Under the pieces are notes generated by a model. That model made no database searches, was not told the DNA's origin, and saw only the letters and a program-made list of their open reading frames with translations. Below are positions 1 to 8,614 of a stretch of 64,000 nucleotides of DNA, in pieces. The position numbers and the translations under genes are program-made. The DNA is from Armatimonadota bacterium. GTDB lineage: Bacteria; Armatimonadota; Fimbriimonadia; Fimbriimonadales; Fimbriimonadaceae. Position 1 is the first letter of the stretch; every line of letters begins with the position of its first letter. The stretch covers positions 38,224-102,223 of the forward strand of contig DAIDHV010000009.1 of NCBI GenBank assembly GCA_027451905.1, given 5' to 3'.

Positions 1-1
1 G

Positions 2-745
2 CCAGGCATCCACCCAACCGCAATTATTAGTCCTAGTGCCAGGGTTCACCCCGGCGCAAGCATTGGCGCGTTTGTCACGATCGGAGAAAGCTCGGTTGTA
101 GAAAATGGTGCCATTCTCTTTGATCATGTTTCGATTGGTCCCTCCTGCAAGGTAGGAGAAAATTCGATTCTGAAATCCTTTGTGTGTCTGGTTACCCACA
201 CAACATTAGGCAAAAACTGCCTCATTCACCCAAGCGCGGTGCTGGGTGCCGACGGTTTTGGATTCTTTTGGAACGGATCCTTTCATCAAAAAATCCCCCA
301 ACTTGGCCGTATTGAAGTCGGGGACAATGTTGAAATAGGAGCCTTAACCGCGATAGACCGAGCCATGGTTGGAATCACTAAAATTGGAAGCGGCTGCAAA
401 ATTGATAACCTTGTCCAGGTCGGCCACAATGTTTCACTTGGCGAAAACGTGGTGCTGGCTGCCGCCGTTTCCATCGGCGGTTCCACATCGATAGGAGACC
501 GGTGCATTCTAGGCGGTGCCACCGATGTTTCAGACCATGTGACCCTCGTCAATGACGTGCGCGTTGGAGGCGGCTCCGGTGTTCCAACTTCCCTCAAAGC
601 CCCCGGTGACTACTTTGGATATCCGGCAAAGCCAGTAGCAGAAGGCAGAAGGAATTTTGTGCTCCAAGGAAAGCTCTCCGAAATGAATCAGCGCATCCTC
701 GATCTAGAAAGAAAAATCGAAGCCATGCAAAAGGATCAAGGATGA
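2..745 (+). CDS. lpxD: UDP-3-O-acylglucosamine N-acyltransferase LpxD (5' truncated by window)
   Basis: Adds the second 3-hydroxyacyl chain, from acyl-ACP, to UDP-3-O-acyl-glucosamine in lipid A synthesis; a cytoplasmic trimer. The frame is open from base 2, so the start lies outside the window. The visible part opens with GIHPTAIISPSARV, the usual beginning of the LpxD hexapeptide domain, and continues as left-handed beta-helix repeats (V/I-G-x-x-x pattern). VGHNVSLGENVVLAAAVSIG carries the family's conserved catalytic histidine. The C-terminus is a helix (LSEMNQRILDLERKIEAM), as in LpxD trimers. The gene ends in ATGA, shared with the lpxC start, so the two are translationally coupled. Confidence 0.95.
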   Translation, partial: PGIHPTAIISPSARVHPGASIGAFVTIGESSVVENGAILFDHVSIGPSCKVGENSILKSFVCLVTHTTLGKNCLIHPSAVLGADGFGFFWNGSFHQKIPQLGRIEVGDNVEIGALTAIDRAMVGITKIGSGCKIDNLVQVGHNVSLGENVVLAAAVSIGGSTSIGDRCILGGATDVSDHVTLVNDVRVGGGSGVPTSLKAPGDYFGYPAKPVAEGRRNFVLQGKLSEMNQRILDLERKIEAMQKDQG

Positions 746-1572
746 ACGAGGTCCACCAGCAAAGGTTGACAGTAGCCAAAAGTTTTGAATTGAGTGGCTT
801 AGGATTGCACTCCGGAGTTCCCGTCTCAGTGCGGGTCGAGGCCGGCGAGGAGGGCCTGTTTTTCTCGGATGGCATTGGCCGCTGGGAAGCCATTCCAGAC
901 AACGCTACCGACACAAAAAGATCAACCACTATTGGCACCGTCCGCACCGTTGAGCATCTCATGAGCGCCTTGGCAGGCAGCGGCATTACCGATGCCGAAG
1001 TTCAAGTCACCGGCGGAGAGCTTCCTGGAGCTGACGGAAGCGCATTGCCCTTTTACCAAGCCATTGCGTCGGCGGGCCTAAGGCAGATTGGAGAAAGAAC
1101 ATTTCCTAAGCTGTTTAGCCGCGTGTTTTTTAGCGAGAAACAAGCTTCCATCGGGATTTCAGCCGGAACTGGTCAGTGGAAGTTTGAATATCAAGCCGGA
1201 AACGCATGGCCAAGGCTTCAAACCTTTCAGTCTGAAGATATCTTGGCCGATTATGGATCTGAAATTGCTCCTGCTCGCACCTTTGCGCTCGAGGAAGAAA
1301 TCCCTTTTCTGGCTCAGCTTCAGTTGGGCCAAGGACTAGATGAAACAAGCGCGGTTCTTGTTGGCACCAGTGGATACCTCGGCGATGTCCGATTTGGCGA
1401 TGAATTAGCCCGTCACAAGTTGTTGGATGCAATTGGTGATTTGGCCCTGTCTGGATATCCGCTCAACGCGATCAACGCGGTTCTCATCAAAAGCGGACAC
1501 TCTTCTCATGTGGCTGCCGCCGCAAAGCTACGCCTCATTTGGCAATCATTTTTCAACCAAAGCCGTCCTTAG
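742..1572 (+). CDS. lpxC: UDP-3-O-acyl-N-acetylglucosamine deacetylase LpxC
   Basis: Zinc-dependent deacetylase and first committed step of lipid A synthesis, cytoplasmic. The two-domain LpxC fold is recognisable: VEHLMSAL supplies the first zinc histidine, LPGADGSALPF closes the first domain, TSAVLVG follows, and RHKLLDAIGDLALSGYPL holds the second zinc histidine and the Asp ligand. KSGHSSH near the C-terminus holds the catalytic histidine. At 276 residues it is slightly shorter than the usual ~300. The start overlaps the lpxD stop by 4 nt. fabZ, often fused or next to lpxC, is instead 22 kb away with lpxA and lpxB. Confidence 0.96.
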   Translation: MNEVHQQRLTVAKSFELSGLGLHSGVPVSVRVEAGEEGLFFSDGIGRWEAIPDNATDTKRSTTIGTVRTVEHLMSALAGSGITDAEVQVTGGELPGADGSALPFYQAIASAGLRQIGERTFPKLFSRVFFSEKQASIGISAGTGQWKFEYQAGNAWPRLQTFQSEDILADYGSEIAPARTFALEEEIPFLAQLQLGQGLDETSAVLVGTSGYLGDVRFGDELARHKLLDAIGDLALSGYPLNAINAVLIKSGHSSHVAAAAKLRLIWQSFFNQSRP

Positions 1573-1595
1573 AGGCCCCTTTAACCCATAGAAAG

Positions 1596-1631
1596 CTAAG
1601 GGCACTTTGGCGCTTGCCAAAGTGCCCTTAG
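1596..1631. terminator. Bidirectional terminator between convergent genes
   Basis: Perfect 15-bp inverted repeat (CTAAGGGCACTTTGG, loop CGCTTG, then its complement). It lies between the ends of lpxC (+) and the collagen-like gene (-), so it can serve both. There is no long T-run. Confidence 0.75.
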
Positions 1632-1650
1632 TAAGGAGAAAGGGTTGTTC

Positions 1651-2829
1651 TTAACCGTTGACCGTGATCGTAATCGAACTCTCGAAAGGAGCTTTCTTTC
1701 CGTACTTGTCTACAATGCGGCAAGTGATTTTGAATGTCCCTGGATTGCGGAAAGTATGGCTGACAGCCTGCCCATCCGCTTCATCAATAAATGTTCCTTT
1801 GTTGTCAAAATCCCATTCATACTTCAAAACCGACGCTCCGCCGTAGCCAGAAGCCGATAATGTAATCTGATCACCGAGGGCGAGGTTCGTAGGAGCAGAA
1901 TCAATTTGGCCGGTAATCGGAGTCGGATCATTAACCACCCTAAGATCACCAAGATAGAACGACGACGGCTGGTCACCAGAAATGGAAATCGCGGTCACAA
2001 TTTTGTTGGTTTTGTCAAACCCACTAATTGCAGAAAGCGGAATCGCGATTTGGCTCCAGCCACTGCTGGTAGTTGCAACCTCCGTGGGGAAGTAGACTTC
2101 ACTCTTCTTTCCATCCGAAGTTGTAATGACGGCTCTTATCATCTTGAGGGGCTTGGTTGGAATCGTAATTTGATTGTCCTTCCCTTTTTGGTTGTTACCG
2201 CCAGGACCGCCGACTCCGCCTCCATTCTTGCCGCCACCTTGACCTCCGGGGCCACCAGGGCCACCTCCGAATCCGCCTTTGCCGCCGGGTCCTCCAGGGC
2301 CACCAAATCCACCCTTGCCGCTAACCCCGCCAGGACCACCAATTCCTCCTCGGCCGCCTCGACCGCCAAAGCCTCCGGGTCCACCAGGTCCACCGGGACC
2401 TCCAAATCCGCCTTTGCCTCCAAAACCGCCCGGTCCACCGGGTCCACCGGGTCCGCCAGGTCCACCAGGACCACCCATTCCGCCAGGACCGCCGAATCCT
2501 CCCTTGCCACCGCCTAAAACGGTTGAGTTGGTGGGAATCATGATTGTAAACTGCAACAGATTATTGGAGTCTCCAAATTCAGAACTAAGGTCAACCGGCT
2601 TGCCAAAGGTGATTGTTCCACCCTGGAAGAAATTTGTCGTGTACATTCGCAACGAATCCGTTCCTTGATAAGCGGCATCGGTTGTTTCGGTAATAGAACC
2701 GCTGCCCCATGGCCGCAAACCTAGGTCTTGAGCCTTAGCCGACATCGTTGGAGTGTAAAGGATTGATGATTGAGCCATTGCAACTCCTGTGAGTGCAAAG
2801 GCGATCGCAATGGAAAGCAGGGTTTTCAT
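1651..2829 (-). CDS. Secreted protein with collagen-like Gly-Gly-Pro tract and C-terminal PKD domain
   Basis: Signal peptide at residues 1-20 (MKTLLSIAIAFALTGVAMAQ, cleavage after AMAQ). Residues 21-105 look like the front half of a beta-sandwich that resumes after the insertion (ITIPTKPLKMIRAVITTSDG... FYLGDLRVV). Between them, residues about 106-212 are almost only Gly, Pro, Lys, Phe and Arg, with Gly at nearly every third position (GGPGGPGGPGG, GGKGGFGG). Residues about 310-390 form a PKD domain (YEWDFDNKGTFIDEADGQ, then VSHTFRNPGTFKITC). Probably extracellular or surface structural; exact role unknown. The start is 24 nt after the ymdB stop, with AAGGAAA ahead of ATG, so it may be the last gene of the rny-ymdB transcript. 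The Gly tract makes long antisense ORFs that are not genes. Confidence 0.85.
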   Translation of the reverse strand: MKTLLSIAIAFALTGVAMAQSSILYTPTMSAKAQDLGLRPWGSGSITETTDAAYQGTDSLRMYTTNFFQGGTITFGKPVDLSSEFGDSNNLLQFTIMIPTNSTVLGGGKGGFGGPGGMGGPGGPGGPGGPGGPGGFGGKGGFGGPGGPGGPGGFGGRGGRGGIGGPGGVSGKGGFGGPGGPGGKGGFGGGPGGPGGQGGGKNGGGVGGPGGNNQKGKDNQITIPTKPLKMIRAVITTSDGKKSEVYFPTEVATTSSGWSQIAIPLSAISGFDKTNKIVTAISISGDQPSSFYLGDLRVVNDPTPITGQIDSAPTNLALGDQITLSASGYGGASVLKYEWDFDNKGTFIDEADGQAVSHTFRNPGTFKITCRIVDKYGKKAPFESSITITVNG

Positions 2830-2853
2830 GTTAGTTTCCTTTTCTCTAGCCTA

Positions 2854-3615
2854 TTATGGTGTAAATGAAAATTTGTTGACGGCAACCGCCTTTCCCGAGG
2901 TCATTTCAGCTTCAACGACAACACCATGAAGGACTCCCTTGCCCTCAGATGCTTCCAACCTTGTTGGCATACTCGTTAAAAACCGATGGAGGCTCGCCGA
3001 TTTCTGCATGCCAAGAACACCGTCTAGTGGGCCGCACATTCCCACATCGGTGATGGCAGCCGTGCCGTTAGGCAAGATCCTTTCATCGGACGTCTGAACG
3101 TGGGTGTGAGTCCCTACAACCGCAGTCGCCTTTCCATCAAGCCACCAAGCAAAAGCAATCTTTTCGCTGGTTGCTTCGCCGTGAATCTCAAAAAAACGAT
3201 GGGGAGTCGACACCTTCTCTATCAGACGCGCTGTCTCTCGAAATGGGTCATCAAAAGCCTCCATAAATACGCGACCGCACACCAGAGATACAAAAAGCTC
3301 AACCCCTTTCTTTTTGAGGGTCATCGATCCATGCCCTGGCGTTCCCGGAGGCATATTGGATGGCCTTACAATCGCGTTTCCTGCATCAAGGTACGGGATA
3401 ATCTCCCTTTTATGAAAAGCATGATTGCCTAGGGTAATCAAATCAATCCCCCACAAAAACAAATCGTCGGCTATATCGGGAGTGATTCCAATTCCGCCTG
3501 CTGCGTTTTCTCCATTCGCAATGCAAAACAGTGGCTGATGCTGATCTTCCAGCTTTTTTAGCCCCTCTTGAACTGCTTTTCTGCCCGACCGGCCCACAAT
3601 GTCACCCAAGAACAA
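2854..3615 (-). CDS. ymdB: YmdB-family metallophosphoesterase (TIGR00282 type)
   Basis: Binuclear metal phosphodiesterase of the YmdB family, known in Bacillus to hydrolyse 2',3'-cyclic nucleotides and to be encoded next to rny. Metal ligands are visible in order: FLGDIVG, NGENAAGG, TLGNHAF, and GTHTHVQT near residue 170. A start at the TTG at 3615 makes the protein begin MFLGDIVG. The codons just upstream read KIL, so the usual MKILFLGDIVG opening seems to lack its ATG and the TTG is the best start seen. It begins 17 nt after the rny stop. The pairing with RNase Y suggests RNA turnover or signalling. Confidence 0.9.
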   Translation of the reverse strand: MFLGDIVGRSGRKAVQEGLKKLEDQHQPLFCIANGENAAGGIGITPDIADDLFLWGIDLITLGNHAFHKREIIPYLDAGNAIVRPSNMPPGTPGHGSMTLKKKGVELFVSLVCGRVFMEAFDDPFRETARLIEKVSTPHRFFEIHGEATSEKIAFAWWLDGKATAVVGTHTHVQTSDERILPNGTAAITDVGMCGPLDGVLGMQKSASLHRFLTSMPTRLEASEGKGVLHGVVVEAEMTSGKAVAVNKFSFTP

Positions 3616-3632
3616 AATCTTGTAAGTGGACT

Positions 3633-5153
3633 CTATTGAGACACCTCTTGGAATCGAGACTCTCGAATAACGGTGACCCTAACCTGGCCATAAGATTCAG
3701 ACGCGGCGGAAATCTTTTTTGCAACCGCCCCTGCAAGCCGCTTAGAGGCAAGATCATCAACCTCATCCGGCTTCACAATCAACCGAAGCTCACGTCCCGC
3801 TTGGATCGCATAACTCTTGGCAACTCCATCAAACTGATTGGCTATTTCTTCTAATTCAGTCAACCGCTTAACATAGGAGTCTAGGTTCTGATTTCTTGCG
3901 CCAGGGCGTGCCGCCGAAATCCCGTCTGCAATGATCACCAACTGCGCCTCGGGGGTCAGTGGCTCGATATCGTAATGGTGAGCACCAACCGCATTAAGAA
4001 TCGGCTCTTTTTCGTCAAAAGTCTTGATGAACTCCATGCCCGTCAAAGCATGAGGGCCCACATACTCCTCACCAAGCGCCTTGCCGATGTCATGCAAAAA
4101 TCCGGCCCGCCGCGCGACGTCCGCATTGAGACCCAGTTCATACGCCAATTGAGCCGCAATCCGCGCGACCTCAACCGAGTGATCCAATACGTTTTGGGCG
4201 TAGCTGGCCCTGAACCGCAATCTTCCCATCGTCTCGATAACGCGGGGATGCAATCCAGAAACTTTCGCCGCTTCACTGGCGTGCTCTCCGCTTTCCCTAA
4301 CCACCCTCTGGACCTCTTCTTTAGCTTCTTGATACAGTTCCTCAATTCTTGTGGGATGAATCCGACCGTCAATAATCAGATTCAACATCGCTAAGCGCGC
4401 CGTCTCCCTGCGTACCGGATCAAAACTCGAAAGGGTGATGGATTCTGGAGTCTCATCAATAATAACATCCACCCCCGTAATCGTCTCAAACGCCTTAATA
4501 TTTCTTCCTTCGCGACCAATGATTCTTCCCTTCATATCATCGCTGGGAAGGTTGATCACCGATAAGGTTGCCTCCGAAACCATCGGCACCGCTTGCCGCT
4601 GAATCACATCAAGCAGGATCTTTCGGCTTTTTCGCTCTCCTTCTTCTAACAGCGCTCTTTCGAGTTCGGCCCCTTTGCGGATCGCATCTTCTCTGCACTC
4701 TGCCTCGATGCTTGCCATTAATTGCTCTCTGGCCTGCTCTTTGGTTAGCCTTGCAACCCTCTGCAGCTCTTCTTGGATCACCGTTGCTCGCTTTTCAACC
4801 GCAGTTCGGTGTTCGGCAAGCGCCCTTTGCTCAGAATGAAGATAGCTTTCTCTTTCTTGAAGGCTTTCCCGCCTTGCCTCTAAGGCATCTTCTCGACTGG
4901 CTAGTTTCTCTTCTCTCGGCTTGAGTTCCTGTTCAATCTTCTCTCGAATCCTAAGCGCTTCTTCCTTTGCATCAAGCTTGGCACCATTGATTGTAATCTC
5001 CGCTTCCTTTTCTGCCTGCGAGATGGATGTGTCACAACGCCTCTTTTCGTTGAGGACAGACGGCCTCATCCAAAAGAAGTAAAGAGCACCCGTGACGAGT
5101 GCGGCTGGCGCAATCGACTCAAGCGAAATCGTAAAGGTATGATTGAGAACCAT
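3633..5153 (-). CDS. rny: Ribonuclease Y
   Basis: Membrane-anchored endoribonuclease that starts mRNA decay. Layout: N-terminal membrane segment (about residues 9-28, IAPAALVTGALYFFWM); a long charged coiled coil (about 40-190, rich in E/K/R); a KH domain with GRIIGREGRNIKAFE; then an HD domain with FLHDIGKALGEE and GAHHYDIEP. Its 506 residues are typical for the family (~510-520). It is the first gene of an apparent rny-ymdB-(collagen-like gene) run. Confidence 0.97.
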   Translation of the reverse strand: MVLNHTFTISLESIAPAALVTGALYFFWMRPSVLNEKRRCDTSISQAEKEAEITINGAKLDAKEEALRIREKIEQELKPREEKLASREDALEARRESLQERESYLHSEQRALAEHRTAVEKRATVIQEELQRVARLTKEQAREQLMASIEAECREDAIRKGAELERALLEEGERKSRKILLDVIQRQAVPMVSEATLSVINLPSDDMKGRIIGREGRNIKAFETITGVDVIIDETPESITLSSFDPVRRETARLAMLNLIIDGRIHPTRIEELYQEAKEEVQRVVRESGEHASEAAKVSGLHPRVIETMGRLRFRASYAQNVLDHSVEVARIAAQLAYELGLNADVARRAGFLHDIGKALGEEYVGPHALTGMEFIKTFDEKEPILNAVGAHHYDIEPLTPEAQLVIIADGISAARPGARNQNLDSYVKRLTELEEIANQFDGVAKSYAIQAGRELRLIVKPDEVDDLASKRLAGAVAKKISAASESYGQVRVTVIRESRFQEVSQ

Positions 5154-5305
5154 TGCCTACCTTGATATTCTACGACAAGTGAAGGCTTAAATTCCCCCTT
5201 TGAACCTAAAGATGCCCATCTGGGTCCGGCTGGCTTGACCGCCTGTTCCTTTTGCCAAACCGCATTTTTCCCATAACCCTTGCAAAACAGAACAAGACTT
5301 TGGTA

Positions 5306-5327
5306 CCATACCGTTTGGTTGGTATGG
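5306..5327. promoter_or_regulatory. Probable TetR operator overlapping the tetR start codon
   Basis: Inverted repeat CCATACC - 8 nt - GGTATGG. The right arm contains the ATG at 5324. A repressor bound here would block its own translation start or promoter, the usual place for TetR-family autoregulation. Assignment to the adjacent TetR gene is inference. Confidence 0.6.
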
Positions 5328-5962
5328 CAATGCAAACGGAAGCAAAAGAGAGGCTGTTAGGGGCTGCCATTGATCTGGTGCGCCGCCAGGGATACAATAC
5401 GACAACTGTCGCCGACATCTGCCAAGAAGCCAAAGTGACCAAGGGAAGCTTCTTCCACCACTTCCCAACCAAAGATGAATTAGCGGTCCGTGCGATCCAT
5501 CGATGGCATTCCTTCACGGAGCAATTCTTTGCCGAAGCTCCCTATCAGCAAATCCAAGATCCTTTGCAATGGATTTTTGGCTACTTGGAACTCAGAGAAT
5601 CTCTGATCCATGGGGAATTGCCAAACTGGACCTGCTTTTGTGGCACCTTAATCCAAGAAACTTACCAAAGCCATCCCGAATTTCAGGAAGCGTGTGCGGC
5701 AGCTGTCTTGGCTCACCTTGAACCCATTGCTGCCAACCTGAAGCTTGCCAAGCAAAACCACTGCCCAACTGCCGACTGGGACTCTGAAAGCGTTGCCATT
5801 TTTTTCCAGACCGCGCTACAGGGAGGCTTTATTATGTCCAAACTGGTCGGCAGTCCAGAACCGGCCAAAGAAAGCATTTATCATCTTCGCGCTTACATCA
5901 AATCCCTCTTTCCTTCTGTAGATTCGCCGCTCTCCGATCAAGATTCAAAGCACATCCCTTGA
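5324..5962 (+). CDS. TetR/AcrR-family transcriptional regulator
   Basis: The N-terminal HTH matches the TetR pattern: KERLLGAAIDLVRRQGYNTT, then ADICQEAKVTKGSFFHHF and PTKDELAVRAI. The C-terminal ligand-binding domain (about residues 70-205) contains WTCFCGTLIQE, resembling the TetR_C_6-like groups. The open frame extends to 5252, but ATG at 5324 (or 5330) puts the HTH at the usual distance from the N-terminus and places the operator palindrome on the start. It is followed in the same direction by the DUF899 gene after 41 nt, the likely target. Confidence 0.88.
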   Translation: MAMQTEAKERLLGAAIDLVRRQGYNTTTVADICQEAKVTKGSFFHHFPTKDELAVRAIHRWHSFTEQFFAEAPYQQIQDPLQWIFGYLELRESLIHGELPNWTCFCGTLIQETYQSHPEFQEACAAAVLAHLEPIAANLKLAKQNHCPTADWDSESVAIFFQTALQGGFIMSKLVGSPEPAKESIYHLRAYIKSLFPSVDSPLSDQDSKHIP

Positions 5963-6003
5963 ACTGACCAACAACCTGCCCATACGCAAAGAAGCCTGAC
6001 CTC

Positions 6004-6753
6004 ATGAATAGCTCAAAATCAAATCCCGACAATCAAAATGTTCCTCACCCGCCAGTGGCTTCCGCTGAAGAGTGGAATGCATTGCGCCTCCAGCTGTTAA
6101 GCGCAGAAAAAGCCCTCACCAAAGAGTACGACCGCGTTAATGCCATCCGGCGCAGGCTGCCCATGGTGAAGATAACTAAAGATTATGTTTTCACTGGACC
6201 AGAGGGCAAAAAGTTGCTGCTTGAACTATTTGACGACAAGCGTCAGCTGATTGTCCACCACTTTATGTTTGCTCCTGACTGGGATAAAGGGTGCCCAAGC
6301 TGCACCTGGCATCGCAGTCAATTTGGAGATTTGTCTTCGCTTGCAAAGCTGGATATTAGCTTTGTTACCGTCTCGAGAGCCCCCATCGAAAAGCTGATGG
6401 CCTACCAAGAGCAAAAAGGGTGGACCACCCCTTGGTATTCCTCTTTTGGTTCCGATTTCAACTATGACTTTATGGTGACCCTAGACCCCGATCGAGGCCC
6501 CTTGCAGTACAACTACAAGGCAGGAGAAGAACTCACCCAGGCAGTAGGAAAGATTGAGTCATCCTCTGAGTGGCCAGGCTTCAGCGTTTTCTTTAGGCTG
6601 GATGACGAGGTTTTTCACACCTATTCTGCCTACGGTCGAGGAGTGGAAAGGATCATGGACGTTCATGGCCTCCTCGACATCACGCCGTATGGTAGGCAGG
6701 AGGACTTTGAGGTTTCCCCCGAAGGCTGGCCCCAAACTCCTACCTACGGCTAG
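6004..6753 (+). CDS. DUF899 family (thioredoxin-like) protein
   Basis: Matches the DUF899 family, thioredoxin-fold proteins of unknown reaction. Recognisable stretches: VKITKDYVFTGPEGKKLLLE, LIVHHFMFAPDWDKGCPSC, TVSRAPIEKLMAYQEQKGW and YSSFGSDFNYDF. The C-P-S-C motif sits where a redox CxxC would be. No signal peptide, so cytoplasmic. It lies 41 nt behind a TetR regulator with its own operator, which suggests an inducible stress or detoxification role; this is inference. Confidence 0.88.
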   Translation: MNSSKSNPDNQNVPHPPVASAEEWNALRLQLLSAEKALTKEYDRVNAIRRRLPMVKITKDYVFTGPEGKKLLLELFDDKRQLIVHHFMFAPDWDKGCPSCTWHRSQFGDLSSLAKLDISFVTVSRAPIEKLMAYQEQKGWTTPWYSSFGSDFNYDFMVTLDPDRGPLQYNYKAGEELTQAVGKIESSSEWPGFSVFFRLDDEVFHTYSAYGRGVERIMDVHGLLDITPYGRQEDFEVSPEGWPQTPTYG

Positions 6754-6865
6754 GGCCCTCAAAGTTGAACGCCCCTACACATCGGCTTCTTCCTGAGGTC
6801 TAGGTCCTGTTGCCGGGCGGCCCTCTATGGCAGGTGCCCGACTTGGAAATTGATGAGTAAGATGC

Positions 6866-7615
6866 CTATCTCAGCCCTCCCGAGGCAAGGATGACCTGTC
6901 CCGTGATCCAGCCAGATGCATCAGAGGCAAGAAAAACGGCAAGGGGGGCAATGTCTTCTGGCTGGCCGAACTTTCTTAGGGGTGTGGCTTCGATTAACTG
7001 AAGCTGCCAGTCTGTTCCGATCGCCCCTGCCGCATGGGCCCCTTCCGTTTCCGTTGCTCCTGGGTTGATGGAGTTGATCCTGATTTTTCTAGGTCCAAGC
7101 TCTTTGGCAAGAGAAGGAGTCATAACATCAATCGCACCCTTGGTACCCGTGTAAAGGGACGTGTTGGCATCCAGCAAAGAAGTGGCACAAGAGCCAATGT
7201 TGATGATGCTGCCTCCCGATTGCCCAAACGCTTTCACCGCCTGCTGAATGGCAAATATCGGACCCAGAACATTAACCTCATAGTGGCGCAAAAATTGGGC
7301 TTTGGTAATCGTCTCAACCGGCCCAAAGGAGTAAATTCCCGCGTTGTTAACAAGTACATCCACCTTGCCATAGACCTTTACCGCTGTATCAAACAGTTTT
7401 TCGACCTCATCCAGTTGAGAAACATCGCCCTGAACCGCCATTGCCGAGCCTCCCTTCGATTCAATCTCACTGACCACACGATTAGCGCCCTCCTGGCTCG
7501 AACCATAATTCACCACAACCTTGGCTCCAGAAGCGGCAAACATTTTTGCGATTCCGGCTCCGATTCCCTTGGATGCACCTGTAACGATTGCGACTTTTCC
7601 ATCTAATTCCTTCAT
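6866..7615 (-). CDS. SDR-family oxidoreductase (FabG-like)
   Basis: Classical short-chain dehydrogenase, 249 residues. NAD(P)-binding TGASKGIGAGIA near the N-terminus, VNNAGIYSFG, catalytic Ser in INIGS, and YTGTKGAI (Tyr-x-x-x-Lys). The C-terminal INPGATETEG and DASGWITGQVILASGG are typical. Substrate not deducible. Divergent from the HxlR regulator with a shared palindromic intergenic region, so probably repressed by that protein and tied to a xenobiotic or redox signal. Confidence 0.92.
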   Translation of the reverse strand: MKELDGKVAIVTGASKGIGAGIAKMFAASGAKVVVNYGSSQEGANRVVSEIESKGGSAMAVQGDVSQLDEVEKLFDTAVKVYGKVDVLVNNAGIYSFGPVETITKAQFLRHYEVNVLGPIFAIQQAVKAFGQSGGSIINIGSCATSLLDANTSLYTGTKGAIDVMTPSLAKELGPRKIRINSINPGATETEGAHAAGAIGTDWQLQLIEATPLRKFGQPEDIAPLAVFLASDASGWITGQVILASGGLR

Positions 7616-7700
7616 TTTCTTTTCCTTTGTGCAAAATCGCTCTTATTTTCTGCAAAGAGCAACACATCAATTAGCTTAGATGATATACTTACTTTTTATC

Positions 7701-7727
7701 AAGTACATACTCTAAGGTATTGTACTT
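7701..7727. promoter_or_regulatory. Palindromic operator between SDR and hxlR-like genes
   Basis: AAGTACATAC and GTATTGTACTT form a near-perfect inverted repeat separated by 6 nt. Sites with GTAC half-sites are typical for HxlR/MarR-like dimers. It lies between the two divergent starts, 10 nt before the regulator's ATG. Confidence 0.6.
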
Positions 7728-7737
7728 ACTTATTAGT

Positions 7738-8079
7738 ATGTTAGACAAAAAAGTGACCAACAAATGCACTCCCGAGCAGGCTGCCTTTGCCCTTCATTTC
7801 CTTGAAGGAAAGTGGAAAATGTTTATCATCTTCAACCTATTCGAAAAACCCATCATGAGGTTTTCGGAGTTGGAAAAGCGTATTGATGGAATCACCCAAA
7901 AGATGCTCATTCAACAGTTAAGGGCCCTTGAAGATGATGGAATTATCGGCAGAACCGTGTATCCGGAGGTGCCCCCCAAAGTGGAGTATTTCCTTACCGA
8001 AGATGGCAGAAGCCTTTATCCAGTCCTTGATGAACTGCTAAAATGGTCAAAACAAAGGAAGCCTATCCAGAGCAAATAA
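7738..8079 (+). CDS. HxlR-family winged-helix regulator
   Basis: Small winged-helix protein of the HxlR type: NKCTPEQAAFALHFLEGKW (the early Cys and the GKW are family hallmarks), FSELEKRIDGITQKMLIQQL (recognition helix region), then LEDDGIIGRTVYPEVPPKVE (wing). Many relatives sense aldehydes or oxidants through that Cys. The ATG at 7738 is preferred over an upstream TTG at 7720 that lies inside the palindromic operator. Divergent from the SDR gene, its likely target. Confidence 0.92.
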   Translation: MLDKKVTNKCTPEQAAFALHFLEGKWKMFIIFNLFEKPIMRFSELEKRIDGITQKMLIQQLRALEDDGIIGRTVYPEVPPKVEYFLTEDGRSLYPVLDELLKWSKQRKPIQSK

Positions 8080-8140
8080 CCTAGCCCACTAGGCAAGCCC
8101 TGCCCAGCCCTGCCGGCATTCAGGGAGCTTTCTGGGCAGA

Positions 8141-8605
8141 TTAAGCCTCTTCACATGGGTCGAAGTATTGAGTAAGCGCCTGTTCAACCTTGCCGTCACC
8201 AAAGCCTCTGCCGCATAGCCATCGCCCGGCTCGGGCCCGCTCCTTGAGGTCTGCCTTCTTGGAGTATTTTTTAAGAGCCAGGGCCCTCACCAGTTCGCTG
8301 ACGGTTGCCTCTGGCAATAGTGAGGGATCAATCCTGACCCCTTTTTCTTCCAATGAAAACGCCAGTGCCTCTCTCGATAAGATGGTCTTGCCTTGATGGC
8401 CGGCGCAAAACGTCCGCAAGGCTTCTTCATCGTCCAACGCTCCAATTTTATAGAGATGCTCTATCGCTTCATCAACTTCTTCTCGAGGATAGCGGTTCAA
8501 CTTTTGCCTGAGTTCTGCCTCGAATCTTATCTTTTTAGCGATAAGCTTGCTTGCTAACCCAAGCGCAGAATTTGGTTTTCTTTTTGAAGACGCCATCGTG
8601 TTCAA
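8141..8605 (-). CDS. recX: RecX family regulatory protein
   Basis: RecX inhibits or modulates RecA filaments. Conserved RecX pieces: RFEAELRQKLNRYPREEVDEAIEHLYKIGALDDEEALRTFC, and the later RARAGRWLCGRGFGDGKVEQAL. It starts 9 nt after the recA stop, the classic recA-recX operon. Its 154 residues are normal. An in-frame second ATG at 8596 is an alternative start. Confidence 0.9.
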   Translation of the reverse strand: MNTMASSKRKPNSALGLASKLIAKKIRFEAELRQKLNRYPREEVDEAIEHLYKIGALDDEEALRTFCAGHQGKTILSREALAFSLEEKGVRIDPSLLPEATVSELVRALALKKYSKKADLKERARAGRWLCGRGFGDGKVEQALTQYFDPCEEA

Positions 8606-8614
8606 GGGGGAGGG

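Noticed and set aside
1906..2668. Long plus-strand and second minus-strand frames over the Gly-rich gene
   Set aside because: They arise from the repetitive GGN/CCN codons of the collagen-like tract and have no signal or domain.
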